Source: Periplaneta americana (taxonomy: Eukaryota; Arthropoda; Insecta; Blattodea; Blattidae). Taken from it: DNA of 64,000 nt. Below, in pieces: positions 43,085 through 53,943 of the stretch. The stretch lies in assembly GCF_040183065.1 (NCBI RefSeq), contig NC_091122.1, positions 156,863,955-156,927,954 of the forward strand. Reading direction: 5' to 3'. The position numbers and the translations under genes were made by a program. Each line of letters begins with the position of its first letter. Within the stretch, counting starts at the first letter, position 1. The notes beneath the pieces are model-generated. The model worked only from the letters and a program-made list of their open reading frames with translations. It ran no database searches and had not been told where the DNA came from.

Positions 43085-43798
43085 AAAGTTTGGTTGCGGA
43101 TATGAGCAAGGTTCAGCACAGATGGTGTTGTGAATTTTGGTAATCAGCATGTGTGGGCTGATGAAAATTCTCATGCAGTTGAAGAAATAAGGCATCAGCA
43201 CCAATTCTCAATCAACTTATGGTCAGGTGTTCTTGGCGATAGATTAAGGGCCATAGTGCTACCACAGAGATTAACTGGGGCTCGTTATCAGGATTTTCTA
43301 ATTAATGTATTGCCTACCTTGCTGGAGCATGTGCCATGTCAGCAAAGACTACAGATGTGGTTCATGCATGATGGCACACCAGCACATTTTTTGGGCAATG
43401 AGCGTGAACACCTGACGCTGACATTTCAGGACCGCTGGATTGATCGGGGAGGCCCCACACCTTGGCCTGCTCGTTCCTCAAATCTAAACCCCTAAGGCCA
43501 TATTCATAGACATTCTTAGCGCGGGCTTCCGGTGGATGATCAACGAACTAACGTTTTTCGTATTCATAAACCAGTGTTAGCGTTGTGATATGATATGAAT
43601 CCTGTACAAGTAACCAGTCGATAGCTGGGGCTAGTTTAACACGCTCGTAGCGCGGGCTAGCGAAATGTCTATGAATTACACTCTTAGACTTTTGGTTAAG
43701 AACGACCAGGTCAATTTCAAAGAGTGCGTGATTCCTTACGCCGAAGGGCAGAGGAATGCATTGCCATGAATGGACGTCACATTGAGCACCTCCTATGA
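43085..43798 (+). pseudogene. Tc1/mariner-like transposase, split by a MITE
   Basis: One frame reads TDGVVNFGNQHVWADENSHA, QHQFSINLWSG, QMWFMHDGTPAHF (second catalytic Asp) and RWIDRGGP..WPARSSNLNP. The MITE enters directly after this. After it the reading resumes as LDFWL (carrying the third acidic residue) and, after a shift, DSLRRRAEECIAMNGRHIEH with LL and stop at 43798. The first acidic residue region and HTH are missing or eroded. Family by motifs; the exact clade is not claimed. Confidence 0.8.
43494..43686. mobile_element. Palindromic MITE, copy 2
   Basis: The inverse of 6948-7133, with high identity over its whole length. Ends ccatattcatagacatt and aatgtctatgaatta. It lies between the NLNP and LDFWL codons of the transposase. 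Confidence 0.85.
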
Positions 43799-44054
43799 AC
43801 AAGTGTTCAGATCTCAAAAAGTATCTGTTGTAGAACCCATGTTTATTAGACATTATTTTCTTGTTTTGATGCATACTAGCACCTCCTAAAATATTGGATA
43901 TTTTTTTCTTAACATTCTGTATTTGAATTTTTAAGAATGTTTTAAGCAAATTAAATTTGAAATAGTGATGCCACAGGAGCCCATATAAAAGTCACACATA
44001 AAATAAAATATCAAGCTAGTAACTTGCGTATGTACGAGGGAGAATCAGTAAGTT

Positions 44055-44319
44055 TTTTTTTTTATTTTAGTTGGTTATTAACGACGCTGTATCAACTACT
44101 CATTTATTTAGCGTCGATGGGATTGATGATAGCGAGATGCTATTTGGCAAGATAAGGTCGAGGATTCGCTGTAAATTACTTGTCATTCACCCCAAAGTTG
44201 GGAAAAACCTCGGATAAACCCAACCACGTAATCAGCCCAAGCAGGAATCGACCCCACGCCCGAGCGTAATTCCGCATCAGCAGGCAAGCGCCTCAGCCGA
44301 CTGAGCTACGCCTGTGACT
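44055..44319 (-). mobile_element. SINE family B, inverted, with 13-bp duplication
   Basis: Tail gttggttattaacgacgctg, body, and head ctcagccgactgagctacgc. ga.tcagtaagtt flanks it at 44042-44054 and 44320-44332 (one mismatch). A T-rich stretch follows the first duplication. Confidence 0.9.
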
Positions 44320-44378
44320 GAGTCAGTAAGTTACAATTTGAAGTAGTGCCTGAAACTATCATAGCTAGAGAGAAGTGT

Positions 44379-44425
44379 TATTGATGTGCGCACAAGCGAA
44401 ACGAAGAAGCAGTAGCTCCAAGATG
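44379..44425 (+). repeat. Copy 1 of a short unit (about 50-60 bp) seen three times
   Basis: ttgatgtgcgcacaagcgaa and agctccaagatga are shared with 48852-48906 and 50155-50209. This copy has no adjacent (TA)n. The minus frame 44378-44650 may include a mariner-type HTH remnant (GRPVEIVTETNVQQV), a weak match. Confidence 0.55.
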
Positions 44426-44996
44426 ACGGTAACTCTGCTCAAGTGCAGCACTGGCGACATAATCCGGGCATTGTCGCAGGCTATGCCTCGGGCTGATAAT
44501 GATGCAACCAAGACCCATCACCTGTGACTCCGGGCTAGCATTCGTCCCCCTAATCATGTCTACTCTGACTAAGTCGCCAACTTGTTGCACATTTGTCTCT
44601 GTGACAATCTCCACTGGCCGACCGACTCGGTATTTGATACTGTCCACCATTCAGAGAACTTCTGCTTGACGTGACAAGCTTTGATTACTATACACGGGCA
44701 GCATTTCTTTATGAATATCCTTTACTGCCAGATCTTTTATCAAGAAAAATCGCAAACGGAGAGCTGCTTGTCAACGGTGCGAGTACACTCGTGTAAAGTT
44801 GTTGACATCTTACAACTGCTGCTACCTTGTTTTGTGCACATCGATCACCTTGACATCTGAATAATATTGCCATCTAGCGGTGATATTTCCATTTGTAACT
44901 AACTGACCATCTTGTCAATTACTTTTGTACTTAACAATAGCTACGTCGTTTAAAACGGATATTGGGAACTTTAATACTAATGCAAACCTATTTGTA

Positions 44997-45058
<62 letters not shown>

Positions 45059-46605
45059 TTGATGTCTTGATTCTAAATTACTAGTGGCTTGTGGAGCAAT
45101 TGCTGCAAACTAAGTCCATAAAAAGTTCAAATAAAAATTGTTCAGATTTATTTTCAATGAAGAATACCAGACATTTTGATAGTTATTTGCTTCCATAATA
45201 GTGAAACATACTCCCTCTGAAAGTTTTTTTTTCTTTTGGCCAAATACTTTTCCTTGAAGCTATCCGTCTTCAGTTCTTGAGTTTCAATGCGAAATCGCTA
45301 GTAACAATGTCAGGATGATCAGTGGGTTTTTCATGTGGGAGTAATGCAGTAGCTATTTCGGGTCATTCTGGATTGTATGTGAAAGTTAAGGAAATGTAAG
45401 GCTTGTCATGCTTTGAACAAAATACTTAACATCTTGGTATAGCTGCTGCATGTTTCGTGAACTACCCTGAAATGTAGCGGGCAGAATCACTTTTTCCCAC
45501 TAAGAGATCTTGCTGAGGTAATCAAGAGACTACAAAATCTTGTAGGCCTCTTATTTTATCAATAAGTAATAACTTTTGGTCTTTTCTTATGAATTGTAAT
45601 TTTTTGCGCTTTTTCCAGACAATACTGATCTATCAAATACTGCTGGATTAATTTGTGTAACAATGAATGTTATTTCGTATATTTTCTGTAATATAGGCTG
45701 TTGTGAGGAATTTATTGCTGAGATGTGGAAAATGAGGCGAATGATATGTCAGAGTTGTAGAATCTTATATGCGCCCTAAATAAAATTGTCCATCGTAAAT
45801 CGTTAGCAGCTTCAGTGTTTCATTTGTTGCTGGTTGCGGGAAATAAACTTACTCATCACGGTAGCAAGAAGTGAAATGACATGCTATTTTCCCTACAACA
45901 AAATATGCTTGGGAGCGATCACAAATCTAATCAATTAAACCAAAGGAATATGAAATTAATTTTGATGTAGTTTAAAGACGCAGCTAAAATAGGAAGCATG
46001 ACAATTACTATCAAGGAAAGTTAGACGATAAGACATATAAATATCTATATCACACTGCCATTACATATATGAAAAGGACCCACACCACTTGATTAATAAT
46101 TGTAAAAGTATTTCATTTTTAATAACAATATTGTTACCTTACGTAAGTTTTATAGTTTTCAGTAACATAAGTTTATATAGATCTATAGCCGTTACTCAGT
46201 AAATTATAGAAATGAAGATCTAACATAAAATATTCTTTCTCTGCGTCTACTTACATAAAGCCCAAAATGGTTTCACTTTCATATATCAGTATAGCATTAT
46301 GTGTTGCATTAACTATAATAATATTTCATTTTTAATGGTAATAATGCCATCAAGCATTCTTAAGTTTTGTAGTTCTTAATATCCAATACACAGCTGTACT
46401 CGGAAAACTACAGATCAGAGAATCAGACCTGTAAATTATTTTTTATACGTTATCAAAAAATTACACAAATGAAGATCGACATATTGGCATTATGATGGGA
46501 AAGAATCTGAGCCGTCTGAACTCTATGTCAGCAATCCTGTAGGTCATGGCCTTCGTGTAATTGCCTATTGTTTGTTGTAGTGTGTGTTTTGTTCTATTCT
46601 GAAAT
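44426..46605. other. Long unassigned stretch with (AAT)n
   Basis: (AAT)n at 44998-45058. Otherwise no gene or repeat recognised. Confidence 0.35.
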
Positions 46606-46609
46606 GCAA

Positions 46610-46664
46610 CACGGCCGACTTGATGCTCGCTTCGCTTAAGGAAGCGAACATCAAGACGGCCGTG
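46610..46664. other. Long near-perfect hairpin
   Basis: CACGGCCG (46610-46617) with CGGCCGTG (46657-46664), CTTGATG (46619-46625) with CATCAAG (46649-46655), TCGCTTC (46627-46633) with GAAGCGA (46641-46647). Two single mismatches and a 7-base loop. GC-rich against an AT-rich background. Confidence 0.8.
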
Positions 46665-46889
46665 AATGCAATTAATTAGTTCTCAAAACTGACGAAAGAT
46701 GGATTGTGGAAAAAAGGAAAATGATGTAGGAAAATTGACATTTCACTGAAAACTACTATTTTTCCGAAAAGCTTTGGGTTCCAAGCTTCAAAATGAGGGG
46801 TCATTTATTAAAATCCGTTCAGCCGTTTTCCCGTAATTTCCATTACCAGTTCAAATTATATATATAGATATTTCCATGATCATGTGCAA

Positions 46890-47990
46890 TATATTTATAC
46901 CCATTCATTGAGAATGCTTGGTCTAATTAGTTCTATAACTTATTCTTTTTCTACTCCGATGTCTCAGCCTTTTCAAAGCTCAATGGGAAGCATATTTACA
47001 GCATCTCAATATTTGCAACACATTATTGAGAACCTCGAATCCTCTTGTCGTTTCTACAAGGAACATAGCAGCAGAAAAGAAAGTATGTTCCAGGAAGTTA
47101 AAAATTCCACCTGAAGATCTGGATATAAGTAACATCAATGTCCATAAACTACGACAAAATCTTAGGAAACAAGAGTACGACAAATGGTGTGCGCTTCCAC
47201 ATAAAGGAAAAGGTGTTATTTTATTTCATGAATATACTCCCGGAAATAAATGGATTTTTTCTAAGGAGGGTCTATCTTCCTCTGAATGGCGGGACGCAAT
47301 TAAGATGAATGCTAACGTAGCACCAGTGAGAAGTCTTCATGGAAGATCCTTGGACGGTTTCCGTTGCAGATACTGCAACGAGATTGAAACCTTAGCACAC
47401 GTCCTAGGATCCTGTCAGCATGGAGAACTCCTGAGAAATTCACGCCATCATAACATCCGAAAACTAATAGCACAAGCCCTTAGAAACAAATCCTTCGAGG
47501 TCCATGAAGAGGTGCACTGCGTTGCGTCTGAAGGCGGCGGAATTCGAAGAGCGGACATCGTGGCTCTAGACAAGACTAATAGTAAAGGCTTTATACTGGA
47601 CCCAACTGTTAGATTTGAGATGAGCCAGACCCAACCATCCGAGGTCAACAAAGAAAAACAACAAATTTATGAGCCTACTATTCCGTATTTTCCAGAAAAA
47701 TATCAGATGGAAGGCACCTGGGAAGTACATGGTTTAATGATCGGAGCGAGGGGCACCATCCCACGATCAACTGTAAACACTATCAAAACATTTGGAATCC
47801 ATGACATCATTCCAAAAATAATTACTTCAACCATTAAAGGGTCTGTGGCAATTCTGAAAAATCATTTATACGGAATATCATAATACCCCCCCCCTTTTCT
47901 ATTCGTTAGTGTGTGATTGTTACAAATATATGTACAAATTTAGTATTTCTTAAACTTAAGCTCCTAGTTCATATTTAAATTTGGCTCATC
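46890..47990 (+). mobile_element. R2-type LINE with restriction-like endonuclease, 3' part
   Basis: The coding part ends at 47883. A C-run (taatacccccccccc) and a 3' UTR follow, with no clear tail. Before 47026 the reading continues in another frame, so a shift lies near the start. The RT domain is missing. It does not lie in 28S rDNA here. Confidence 0.7.
47026..47883 (+). CDS. C-terminal zinc-binding and restriction-like endonuclease region
   Basis: The 285-residue frame is intact. CRYC...ETLAHVLGSCQHGELLRNSRHH gives the CCHC zinc-binding box that follows the RT in R2/R4/NeSL-type elements. Next comes a PD-(D/E)XK-like core: RRADIVALD then GFILDPTVRFEM. In the family this nuclease nicks the target. 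The RT is absent, and the N-terminal residues up to RKLKIPPEDLDISN are the end of the RT thumb by position. The Met start is not the original start. Clade within the RLE group not decided. Confidence 0.8.
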   Translation: MRTSNPLVVSTRNIAAEKKVCSRKLKIPPEDLDISNINVHKLRQNLRKQEYDKWCALPHKGKGVILFHEYTPGNKWIFSKEGLSSSEWRDAIKMNANVAPVRSLHGRSLDGFRCRYCNEIETLAHVLGSCQHGELLRNSRHHNIRKLIAQALRNKSFEVHEEVHCVASEGGGIRRADIVALDKTNSKGFILDPTVRFEMSQTQPSEVNKEKQQIYEPTIPYFPEKYQMEGTWEVHGLMIGARGTIPRSTVNTIKTFGIHDIIPKIITSTIKGSVAILKNHLYGIS

Positions 47991-48069
47991 TATCTTACTG
48001 TCATCATTACTATTCTTATATGTGTGTTATTCTGTGTTTTTGGCAACCCAGGATGCCTGGGCAGACTAT

Positions 48070-48720
48070 TTCTTGAAATAAATTATATATACTATACATT
48101 GGTCAGATCCAAGCTTGAATATGCATCTGTTGTATGGGACTCCATTACTTCCATTTACTCGGCTAAATTGGAGAATATTCAAAGAAAATTTATTTCCTTG
48201 TGTTGGTATAGATTTTTACCCAATTCCGATGATTATAAATATGAGTTTAACTGCAAATATTTTAATTGCTGTAGTGTATTTGCCAGACGTCAAGATCTTT
48301 ATTATTTATTTTTTTGCAAAGCCATTAAGGGTGATATTGATTGTGAATCCTTCTTAAGCAATATCAGTCTTCGTATTCCTGCTAAGGTTTAAGATTTCAT
48401 AAAATATTTTATAACAGAAATTCTCTCTCTCTCTCTCTCTCTCTCTGGCCTGCAGATGTATAAAATATGCAAATTTGCATGGATTGAACTTGGATCCATT
48501 TAATGTGTAGTATATACTCTTGGAGTTTATGTCTGTTATTAATTTATGTCTTTTGTTTAGATATGTATTATATTATTCTCGTTATCTACTATATATAATT
48601 TATATCATATTCATTTATAATATAATTCCATCCTTTCATTTTCAATTATTATTTTTTTGTAATTATTTTAAATAATTATTCCAATGTACTTTTATTGTAA
48701 CTTGTATCTTTGTTAATATT
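48070..48720 (+). mobile_element. LINE RT C-terminal fragment
   Basis: LVRSKLEYASVVWDSITSIY then KLENIQRKFISLCWYRF and ISLRIPAKV is the C-terminal region of Jockey/CR1-group RTs. It is followed by (CT)n at 48421-48446 and by ANLHGLNLDPF-like coding in another frame. The catalytic part is missing. Confidence 0.7.
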
Positions 48721-48789
48721 TTTGTAATGAATTGTCTTGTGCTGAACTGTTATTGGTTTCTGGCTGTTGTATAGCATATTATATACATA

Positions 48790-48799
48790 TATATGTATG

Positions 48800-48854
<55 letters not shown>

Positions 48855-48906
48855 CTTGATATTGATGTGCGCACAAGCGAAACAAAGAAGCTGCAGCTCC
48901 AAGATG
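48790..48906 (+). repeat. (TA)n plus short unit, copy 2
   Basis: acatatatatgtatgtatgtg and (TA)n to 48846, then the unit 48852-48906, which opens with CATCTTG and closes with CAAGATG, a 7-bp inverted end. The Helitron starts 15 bases later. Confidence 0.75.
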
Positions 48907-48920
48907 AAGGTATATATATA

Positions 48921-50066
48921 TCTATACTAATAATAAATCTGTAGCCGAAATTTTTCTGGTAATTTTCGATTTTCCAAAAATAATTGGTCCCAACATATAT
49001 AATTAACCACCCTGAAACCGAAAATCGCATTTTTGACAATTTTGTTTGTATGTCTGTCTGTATGTTTGTTACCTTTTCACGCGATAATGGCTGAACCGAT
49101 TTATATGAAAAGTGGAATATAAATTAAGTTCGTTGTAACTTAGATTTTAGGCTATATGGCATTCAAAATACTTTATTTAAAAGGGGGGTTATAAGGGGGC
49201 CTGAATGAAATAAATCGAAATATCTCGCTTATTATTGATTTTTGTGAAAAATGTTACATAACAAAAGATTCTTTAAAATAATTTTCGATAAGTTTCATTC
49301 CTTGAAAAATATTGATAGGACTGATATTTAATGAGATAAATTAGTTTTAAAATTAAAATAACTGCCATCTAAGGCCGTGTAATGAATTAAAAAACAAATG
49401 ACTTCGTCTATAAGAGGCCTTGGACAGCAACAATCGAAAACTATGAAAGATAGCATACAGAAGCTAAATTAACCGATTTGTATAATTAATTATTATTTCA
49501 CCATTGGAAAGTGTAATTTCTCTAGATGGACATAATGCTATAATGTTATTACAGTAACTTCTGATATAATATAATATAATAATATAATATAATATAATAT
49601 AATATAATATAATATAATATAATATAATATAATATAATATAATATAATATAATATAATTTAAGTTATATGAAGGGTTCAGAACCATAGTGGGCCAAGCGC
49701 CATTTACTGAATACGTAGAAAACAAGGGTTAAAATTAAGTTACTACCATAATTCAATGGAAACCTATAACAAGTAAAATAAAATATACACATTAAATCTA
49801 AATGCTGTCAATCTTCATTAAGCTATGGTTGCATGTAATAAAAATCAAGAAACATGTTAAAGGAATTGTCATTGCACCAAATGAGTGTCTCTGGACCAAA
49901 ATGATCGCATTTTAATTATTTGGATGCTATTTAAATTAAGTAACTTATTAAACGATTTATCCTTCTACCAAACACGAATGTTCCCTGGATCAAATGTCCT
50001 ATTTTAATTATGTAATTACTTTATATTTATTTCTAACGGGTGCAGCGGAGCGCACGGTACGGCTAG
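48921..50066 (+). mobile_element. Non-autonomous Helitron, copy 1
   Basis: Starts TCTATACTAATAATAAATCT after an A (48920). Ends in CTAG (50063-50066) before a T (50067), so the insertion is between A and T with no duplication. A hairpin GTGC-A-GC GGA GCGCAC lies about 8 bases before the CTAG. It shares both ends and much of its interior with 60209-61163. No Rep/helicase coding. It contains a private (ATAAT)n array. Confidence 0.85.
49568..49660 (+). repeat. (ATAAT)n inside the Helitron
   Basis: About 18 units of a pentanucleotide. The related Helitron at 60.2 kb lacks it at the corresponding site, so it expanded after or during copying. Confidence 0.9.
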
Positions 50067-50074
50067 TATACATA

Positions 50075-50076
50075 TA

Positions 50077-50157
<81 letters not shown>

Positions 50158-50209
50158 CTTGATATTGATGTGCGCACAAGCGAAACAAAGAAGCTGCAGC
50201 TCCAAGACG
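50075..50209 (+). repeat. (TG)n(TA)n plus short unit, copy 3
   Basis: acatatatgtgtgtgtgtgt, then (TA)n to 50150, then the unit 50155-50209 (ends CATCTTG and CAAGACG). Same order as copy 2. Confidence 0.75.
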
Positions 50210-50509
50210 AAGTAAATCAGTAATTAAATAAATAAAATAAATAATTATTAGTATTATTACCTTTTACGTAAGAGGTGCACTACTATGTTTCACAACTCCA
50301 TAGTAACACAGGCAGGTTGATAGTTCGTCTACCTGGAAACATAATGATTACGTATGAAATACCTCTTTTGAAGTAAGTACCATTAGCAGAGAAAATGTAA
50401 GATGGCATGGGAATCCGAAAGTAAAGTAAAATAAAAAAGATAAAGGAAAACTTTAAATTTATAAATGGAAAAACGAGTCCATGAAGTTAACACATACTTT
50501 CTAATTATA

Positions 50510-51219
50510 CAGTAAAATACCAGTATAACGAAAACCTAGATAGGTACCTCTTAAATTACTTCGTTATATCGTTGTTCATTAACCTCTACTTACACAGTAA
50601 ATTCCGCATATTTGACATGTAGGTCTGAAAAATATCATTAAATAAAATAAAAGATTGAACTTGTATTGCATTTGAAAATATAAAATTTAAAGAAAGGCAT
50701 AGGAAAAATACAAAATTCAAGTTTGTTTTACGAAGAACTTTGGAGAAAAAGAGATGTCATGTTGTTTGGGAAGCCATATTGTGAGATTAGTGAGCTGTGA
50801 TTGGTAGAAGGAAACTAAAAGAGGATAACAAGGAAACAATTGCATGAAAATTCAGAGACATTTGAATCATAGTATAACCTTGCATAGTATACATAGCGCG
50901 TTCAACAGATACTTAATGACGACGCGGCCACAATCCCGTTGTAATATTATTATAATGTAAAATATGACCTAATTGCTAACTAATTGTACCTACTGTATAT
51001 TTAAAATAATTTTCGTTAAAAATTAGTTTTTTTTTTTTGACAAGGAAGCGAAATTATTATTTTATTATACTGATTTCTTCGTAAAAATTAAATTCGTTGA
51101 AATGGAATATTTTAACATTAAAAGTGATATGGGGGGAAAAGGCACGGAGAAGAAAATAATTTCGTAATATTGAAAACTTCGTTATAGATAGTGGCGTTCG
51201 TTATAACGAAAATTTAGTG
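50510..51219. mobile_element. pogo/Tigger-like MITE, TA-flanked
   Basis: The left end cagtaaaatacc then gtataacgaaa and the right end (inverse: cactaaattttcgttataacg) are similar inverted repeats. TA flanks at 50508-50509 and 51220-51221. Interior non-coding. Class inferred from the end sequence and TA. Confidence 0.6.
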
Positions 51220-51221
51220 TA

Positions 51222-51805
51222 TATGTTTTACGAGCCCCGTAGCAATTACGTTTCTTTATCATGTTACGAAGGACTACTGCTTATATTTATTGATTTTCGA
51301 TAGCTATTATTCGATAGACATAATATGTGAAGTAATTTATACTCCGCATCACCTTACTTAATACCGTACGGGTGAAATCTAACCATTCCCCCCCACATTA
51401 CTACATATGCTAGTGGATTATGGTGATTTTCTAGTTTGAAAGTTGAATTTTCTTCTGCCAACTTTGTTTCGAATTACTGTACTGAGAAATACTACAACTA
51501 TTAGTGATTTTCTAACTGTTATGTTGGCAGCAGTGACAGCAGTTGTCTGTAGTGCAAATTCTAAAAATTCAAATTGTTCCAGATTTCTGAGCCGATTATT
51601 GGAAGCTAGTGAAATTTGAACATACTGGCGATTAATTAATATCAGTATTAATATTAATACATATTAGTTATTTTGTGTGTTGCGTTGCGTTGTGGTTACA
51701 ATTCAAGATTATAGTCAGGTAAGTGTAAATAAATATAACATCCGGTATGATACATGCATTTGGGTGATCGATAGAAATGTTGAAAGCAACGGGTAGCTAC
51801 AAACA
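51222..51805. other. Unassigned spacer
   Basis: No gene or repeat recognised. Confidence 0.3.
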
Positions 51806-52310
51806 TAGGGAGCATTTTCTGCGGACCTCTGCAAAAAGAATTATGGCAGAGACTAGTGAAGTGCTTTGTATGAAGTGTGGCATTGTATGGGGCAGAAACA
51901 TGTACATTACGACGAAGTGAAGAGAAGCGAACAGAAGAATTTGAAATGTGGATATGGAGAAGAATTGAAAGTGTGAAGTGGGCAGGCATAATAAGAAATG
52001 ATACTGTGTTGGAAAGAATGGGTGAAGAAAGAATGATGCTGAAAGTGATCAGGAAGAGGAAAAGGAATTGGTTGGGTCACTGGCCGGGAAGAAACTGCCA
52101 ACTGAAGGATGCACTGGAAGGAATGGTGAACGGGAGAAGAGTTCGGGGTAGAAGAAGATATCAGATCATAGACGACATTAAGATATTATATGGATCATAT
52201 GAGGAAACAAAGAGAAAGGCAGAAAATAGGAAAGATTGGAGAAAGCTGGGTTTGCAGTTAAAGGCCTGCCGTTGGACAGAAAACTAAATGAAAATGAAAA
52301 ATGAAGTAGA
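51806..52310 (+). pseudogene. LINE family beta, C-terminal part (copy 3)
   Basis: The frame 51877-52287 is open: VALYGAETCTLRRSEEKR, FEMWIWRRIESVKW, RKRNWLGHWPGRNCQLKDAL, GRRVRGRRRYQIIDDIK, RKAENRKDWRKLGLQ. Upstream SIFCGPLQKELWQRLVKCF is in another frame, so one shift is present. RT motifs A-C are missing. The 3' end has imperfect (GAAAAT) repeats. Confidence 0.85.
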
Positions 52311-53093
52311 TTTCTTCCGTATTAAACTCACTTTAAGTTTTGAAAGATGCAATGCAACTGGTCATCGCCTACTAGCAACGCCTTCACCTGCAAAAATCAA
52401 AATGCAACACTGTAATACCGGTATTTCTAATAAAGTTACAGTCTTTGAGCTATTTTGCTTGTAATATTATTAGCAGAGACCGGAAGTTTAGGCATTATGA
52501 ATCATTAAAATAGGCAGGCAAAAAGGCGTCATAAATAGCTAAAATAGGTAGGCAAAAAGGCATTATAAATAGCTAAAATGTGCAATAAAAGGCAATTACA
52601 AAAACCTTGCACTAAACCTATAACCTTGTATTTTCCACAAAGGGATTTCGGCAGCAAGAAAAGCTTTACATAAGTCGAATGCAAATTGAGATTTTCGACT
52701 CGATGTAGCAATTACTGTTGGAAGCAAAGAAATCTTCTTCCTAGTAGCCTTGGAAAATGCATTTTTGTGTTTGGTTGTACTGATATGTTGCGATATTAAA
52801 TATTTAGCTAGCTACAACAAGTCGCAATGAAAACGGAAAGGAAAATAACCGTTAAAAATAACGTTAGACCCGCACTCATTGTTGCCTTGTCAAATAAACA
52901 CAAGCGATAATTAAAACGCTTACTGTTACACATTTTTGTACGGCAGCACTCATTGTTGCAAAAAGAATATGAACAGACTGAAAGACAATAATATACAGTC
53001 GGTGAAGTCACTTTCATTGTAGCGGTTATAGAAATAAATTAAAATATACCTGCAGGCAATTTTTAATAATAAATTAATAAATAATAATAAGTA
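52311..53093. other. Spacer with a small tandem duplication
   Basis: A 38-bp unit with ataggtaggcaaaaaggc and ataaatagctaaaat occurs twice at about 52505-52580. No gene recognised. Confidence 0.4.
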
Positions 53094-53427
53094 TAGAAAA
53101 TGGACAAGGAATTACGAACAAAAGGGTGGCAATAAATCAGGGAGTGAAACAGGGATGCCCATTGTCACCAGCAATTTTTGATGTGTATATATATATATAT
53201 ATAGACGCAGTCAATGAAGAATGGCAAAGTATTTTAACAGAACATTTTATAGTCGGCAAAGAGAGTATAGACACTCTTTTGTTTGCCGATGATCAAGTGA
53301 TTTTCAGTAATTCAGAGGACGGTTTGCAAATAGCAACAAGTAAGTTATTGAAAGTTATTAAAGATTATAATCTTAAAATATCTTTAACAAAAACTAAAGC
53401 AATGGGCTTTCTGGGGACTAGGCATCT
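53094..53427 (+). pseudogene. LINE family gamma RT, left part
   Basis: INQGVKQGCPLSPAIFDVYI (motif B), then a (TA)n-expanded codon run (53184-53202), DAVNEEW, the catalytic box LLFADDQVIFSN (about 53277-53310) and the segment DYNLKISLTKTKAMGFLGT. It is cut at 53427 by an inverted LINE alpha. FADD is intact. 5'-truncated. Confidence 0.85.
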
Positions 53428-53930
53428 TACTTACTTACTTACAAATGGCTTTTAAGGAACCCGAAGGTTCATTGCCGCCCTCACATAAGCCCGCCATCGG
53501 TCCCTATCCTGTGCAAGATTAATCCAGTCTCTATCATCATACCCTACCTCTCTCAAATCCATTTTAATATTATCCTCCCATCTACGTCTCGGCCTCCCTA
53601 AAGGTCTTTTTCCCTCCGGTCTCCCAACTAACACTCTACATGCATTTCTGGATTCGCCCATACGTGCTACATGCCCTGCCCATCTCAAACGTCTGGATTT
53701 TAAGTTCCTAATTATGTTAGGTGAAGAATACAATGCGTGCAGTTCTGTATTGTGTAACTTTCTCCATTCTCCTGTAACTTCATCCCGCTTAGCCCCAAAT
53801 ATTTTCCTAAGCACCTTATTCTCAAATACCCTTAACCTATGTTCCTCTCTCAGAGTGAGAGTCCAAGTTTCACAACCATACAGAAGAACCGGTAATATAA
53901 CTTTTATAAATTCTAACTTTCAGGTTTTGT
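53428..53930 (-). mobile_element. LINE family alpha, inverted, inside LINE gamma (copy 4)
   Basis: The tail is first, as cttacttacttac; the frame 53452-53814 encodes [10 protein letters not shown] ... [14 protein letters not shown] ... [14 protein letters not shown]. ggactagg.atct is at 53415-53427 and 53931-53943 (13 bp, one mismatch), a target duplication. 5'-truncated. Confidence 0.92.
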
Positions 53931-53943
53931 GGACTAGGTATCT

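Larger units (their letters stand above)
42824..43919. mobile_element. Tc1/mariner-type element with long inverted ends, TA-flanked
   Basis: The left 170 bp (42824-42997) is the inverse of the right end (43757-43919), including the last codons of the transposase. It is flanked by TA at 42822-42823 and 43920-43921. The middle encodes the central transposase on the plus strand. A palindromic MITE interrupts it at 43494-43686. The N-terminal half is missing, so it cannot act on its own. Confidence 0.75.

Noticed and set aside
44378-44650. Mariner HTH N-terminus on the minus strand
   Set aside because: GRPVEIVTETNVQQV resembles such proteins, but the following residues do not fit an HTH domain; kept only as a remark.
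48676-50215. Frames with long Tyr-Ile repeats
   Set aside because: Translation of (TA)n microsatellites in both strands.
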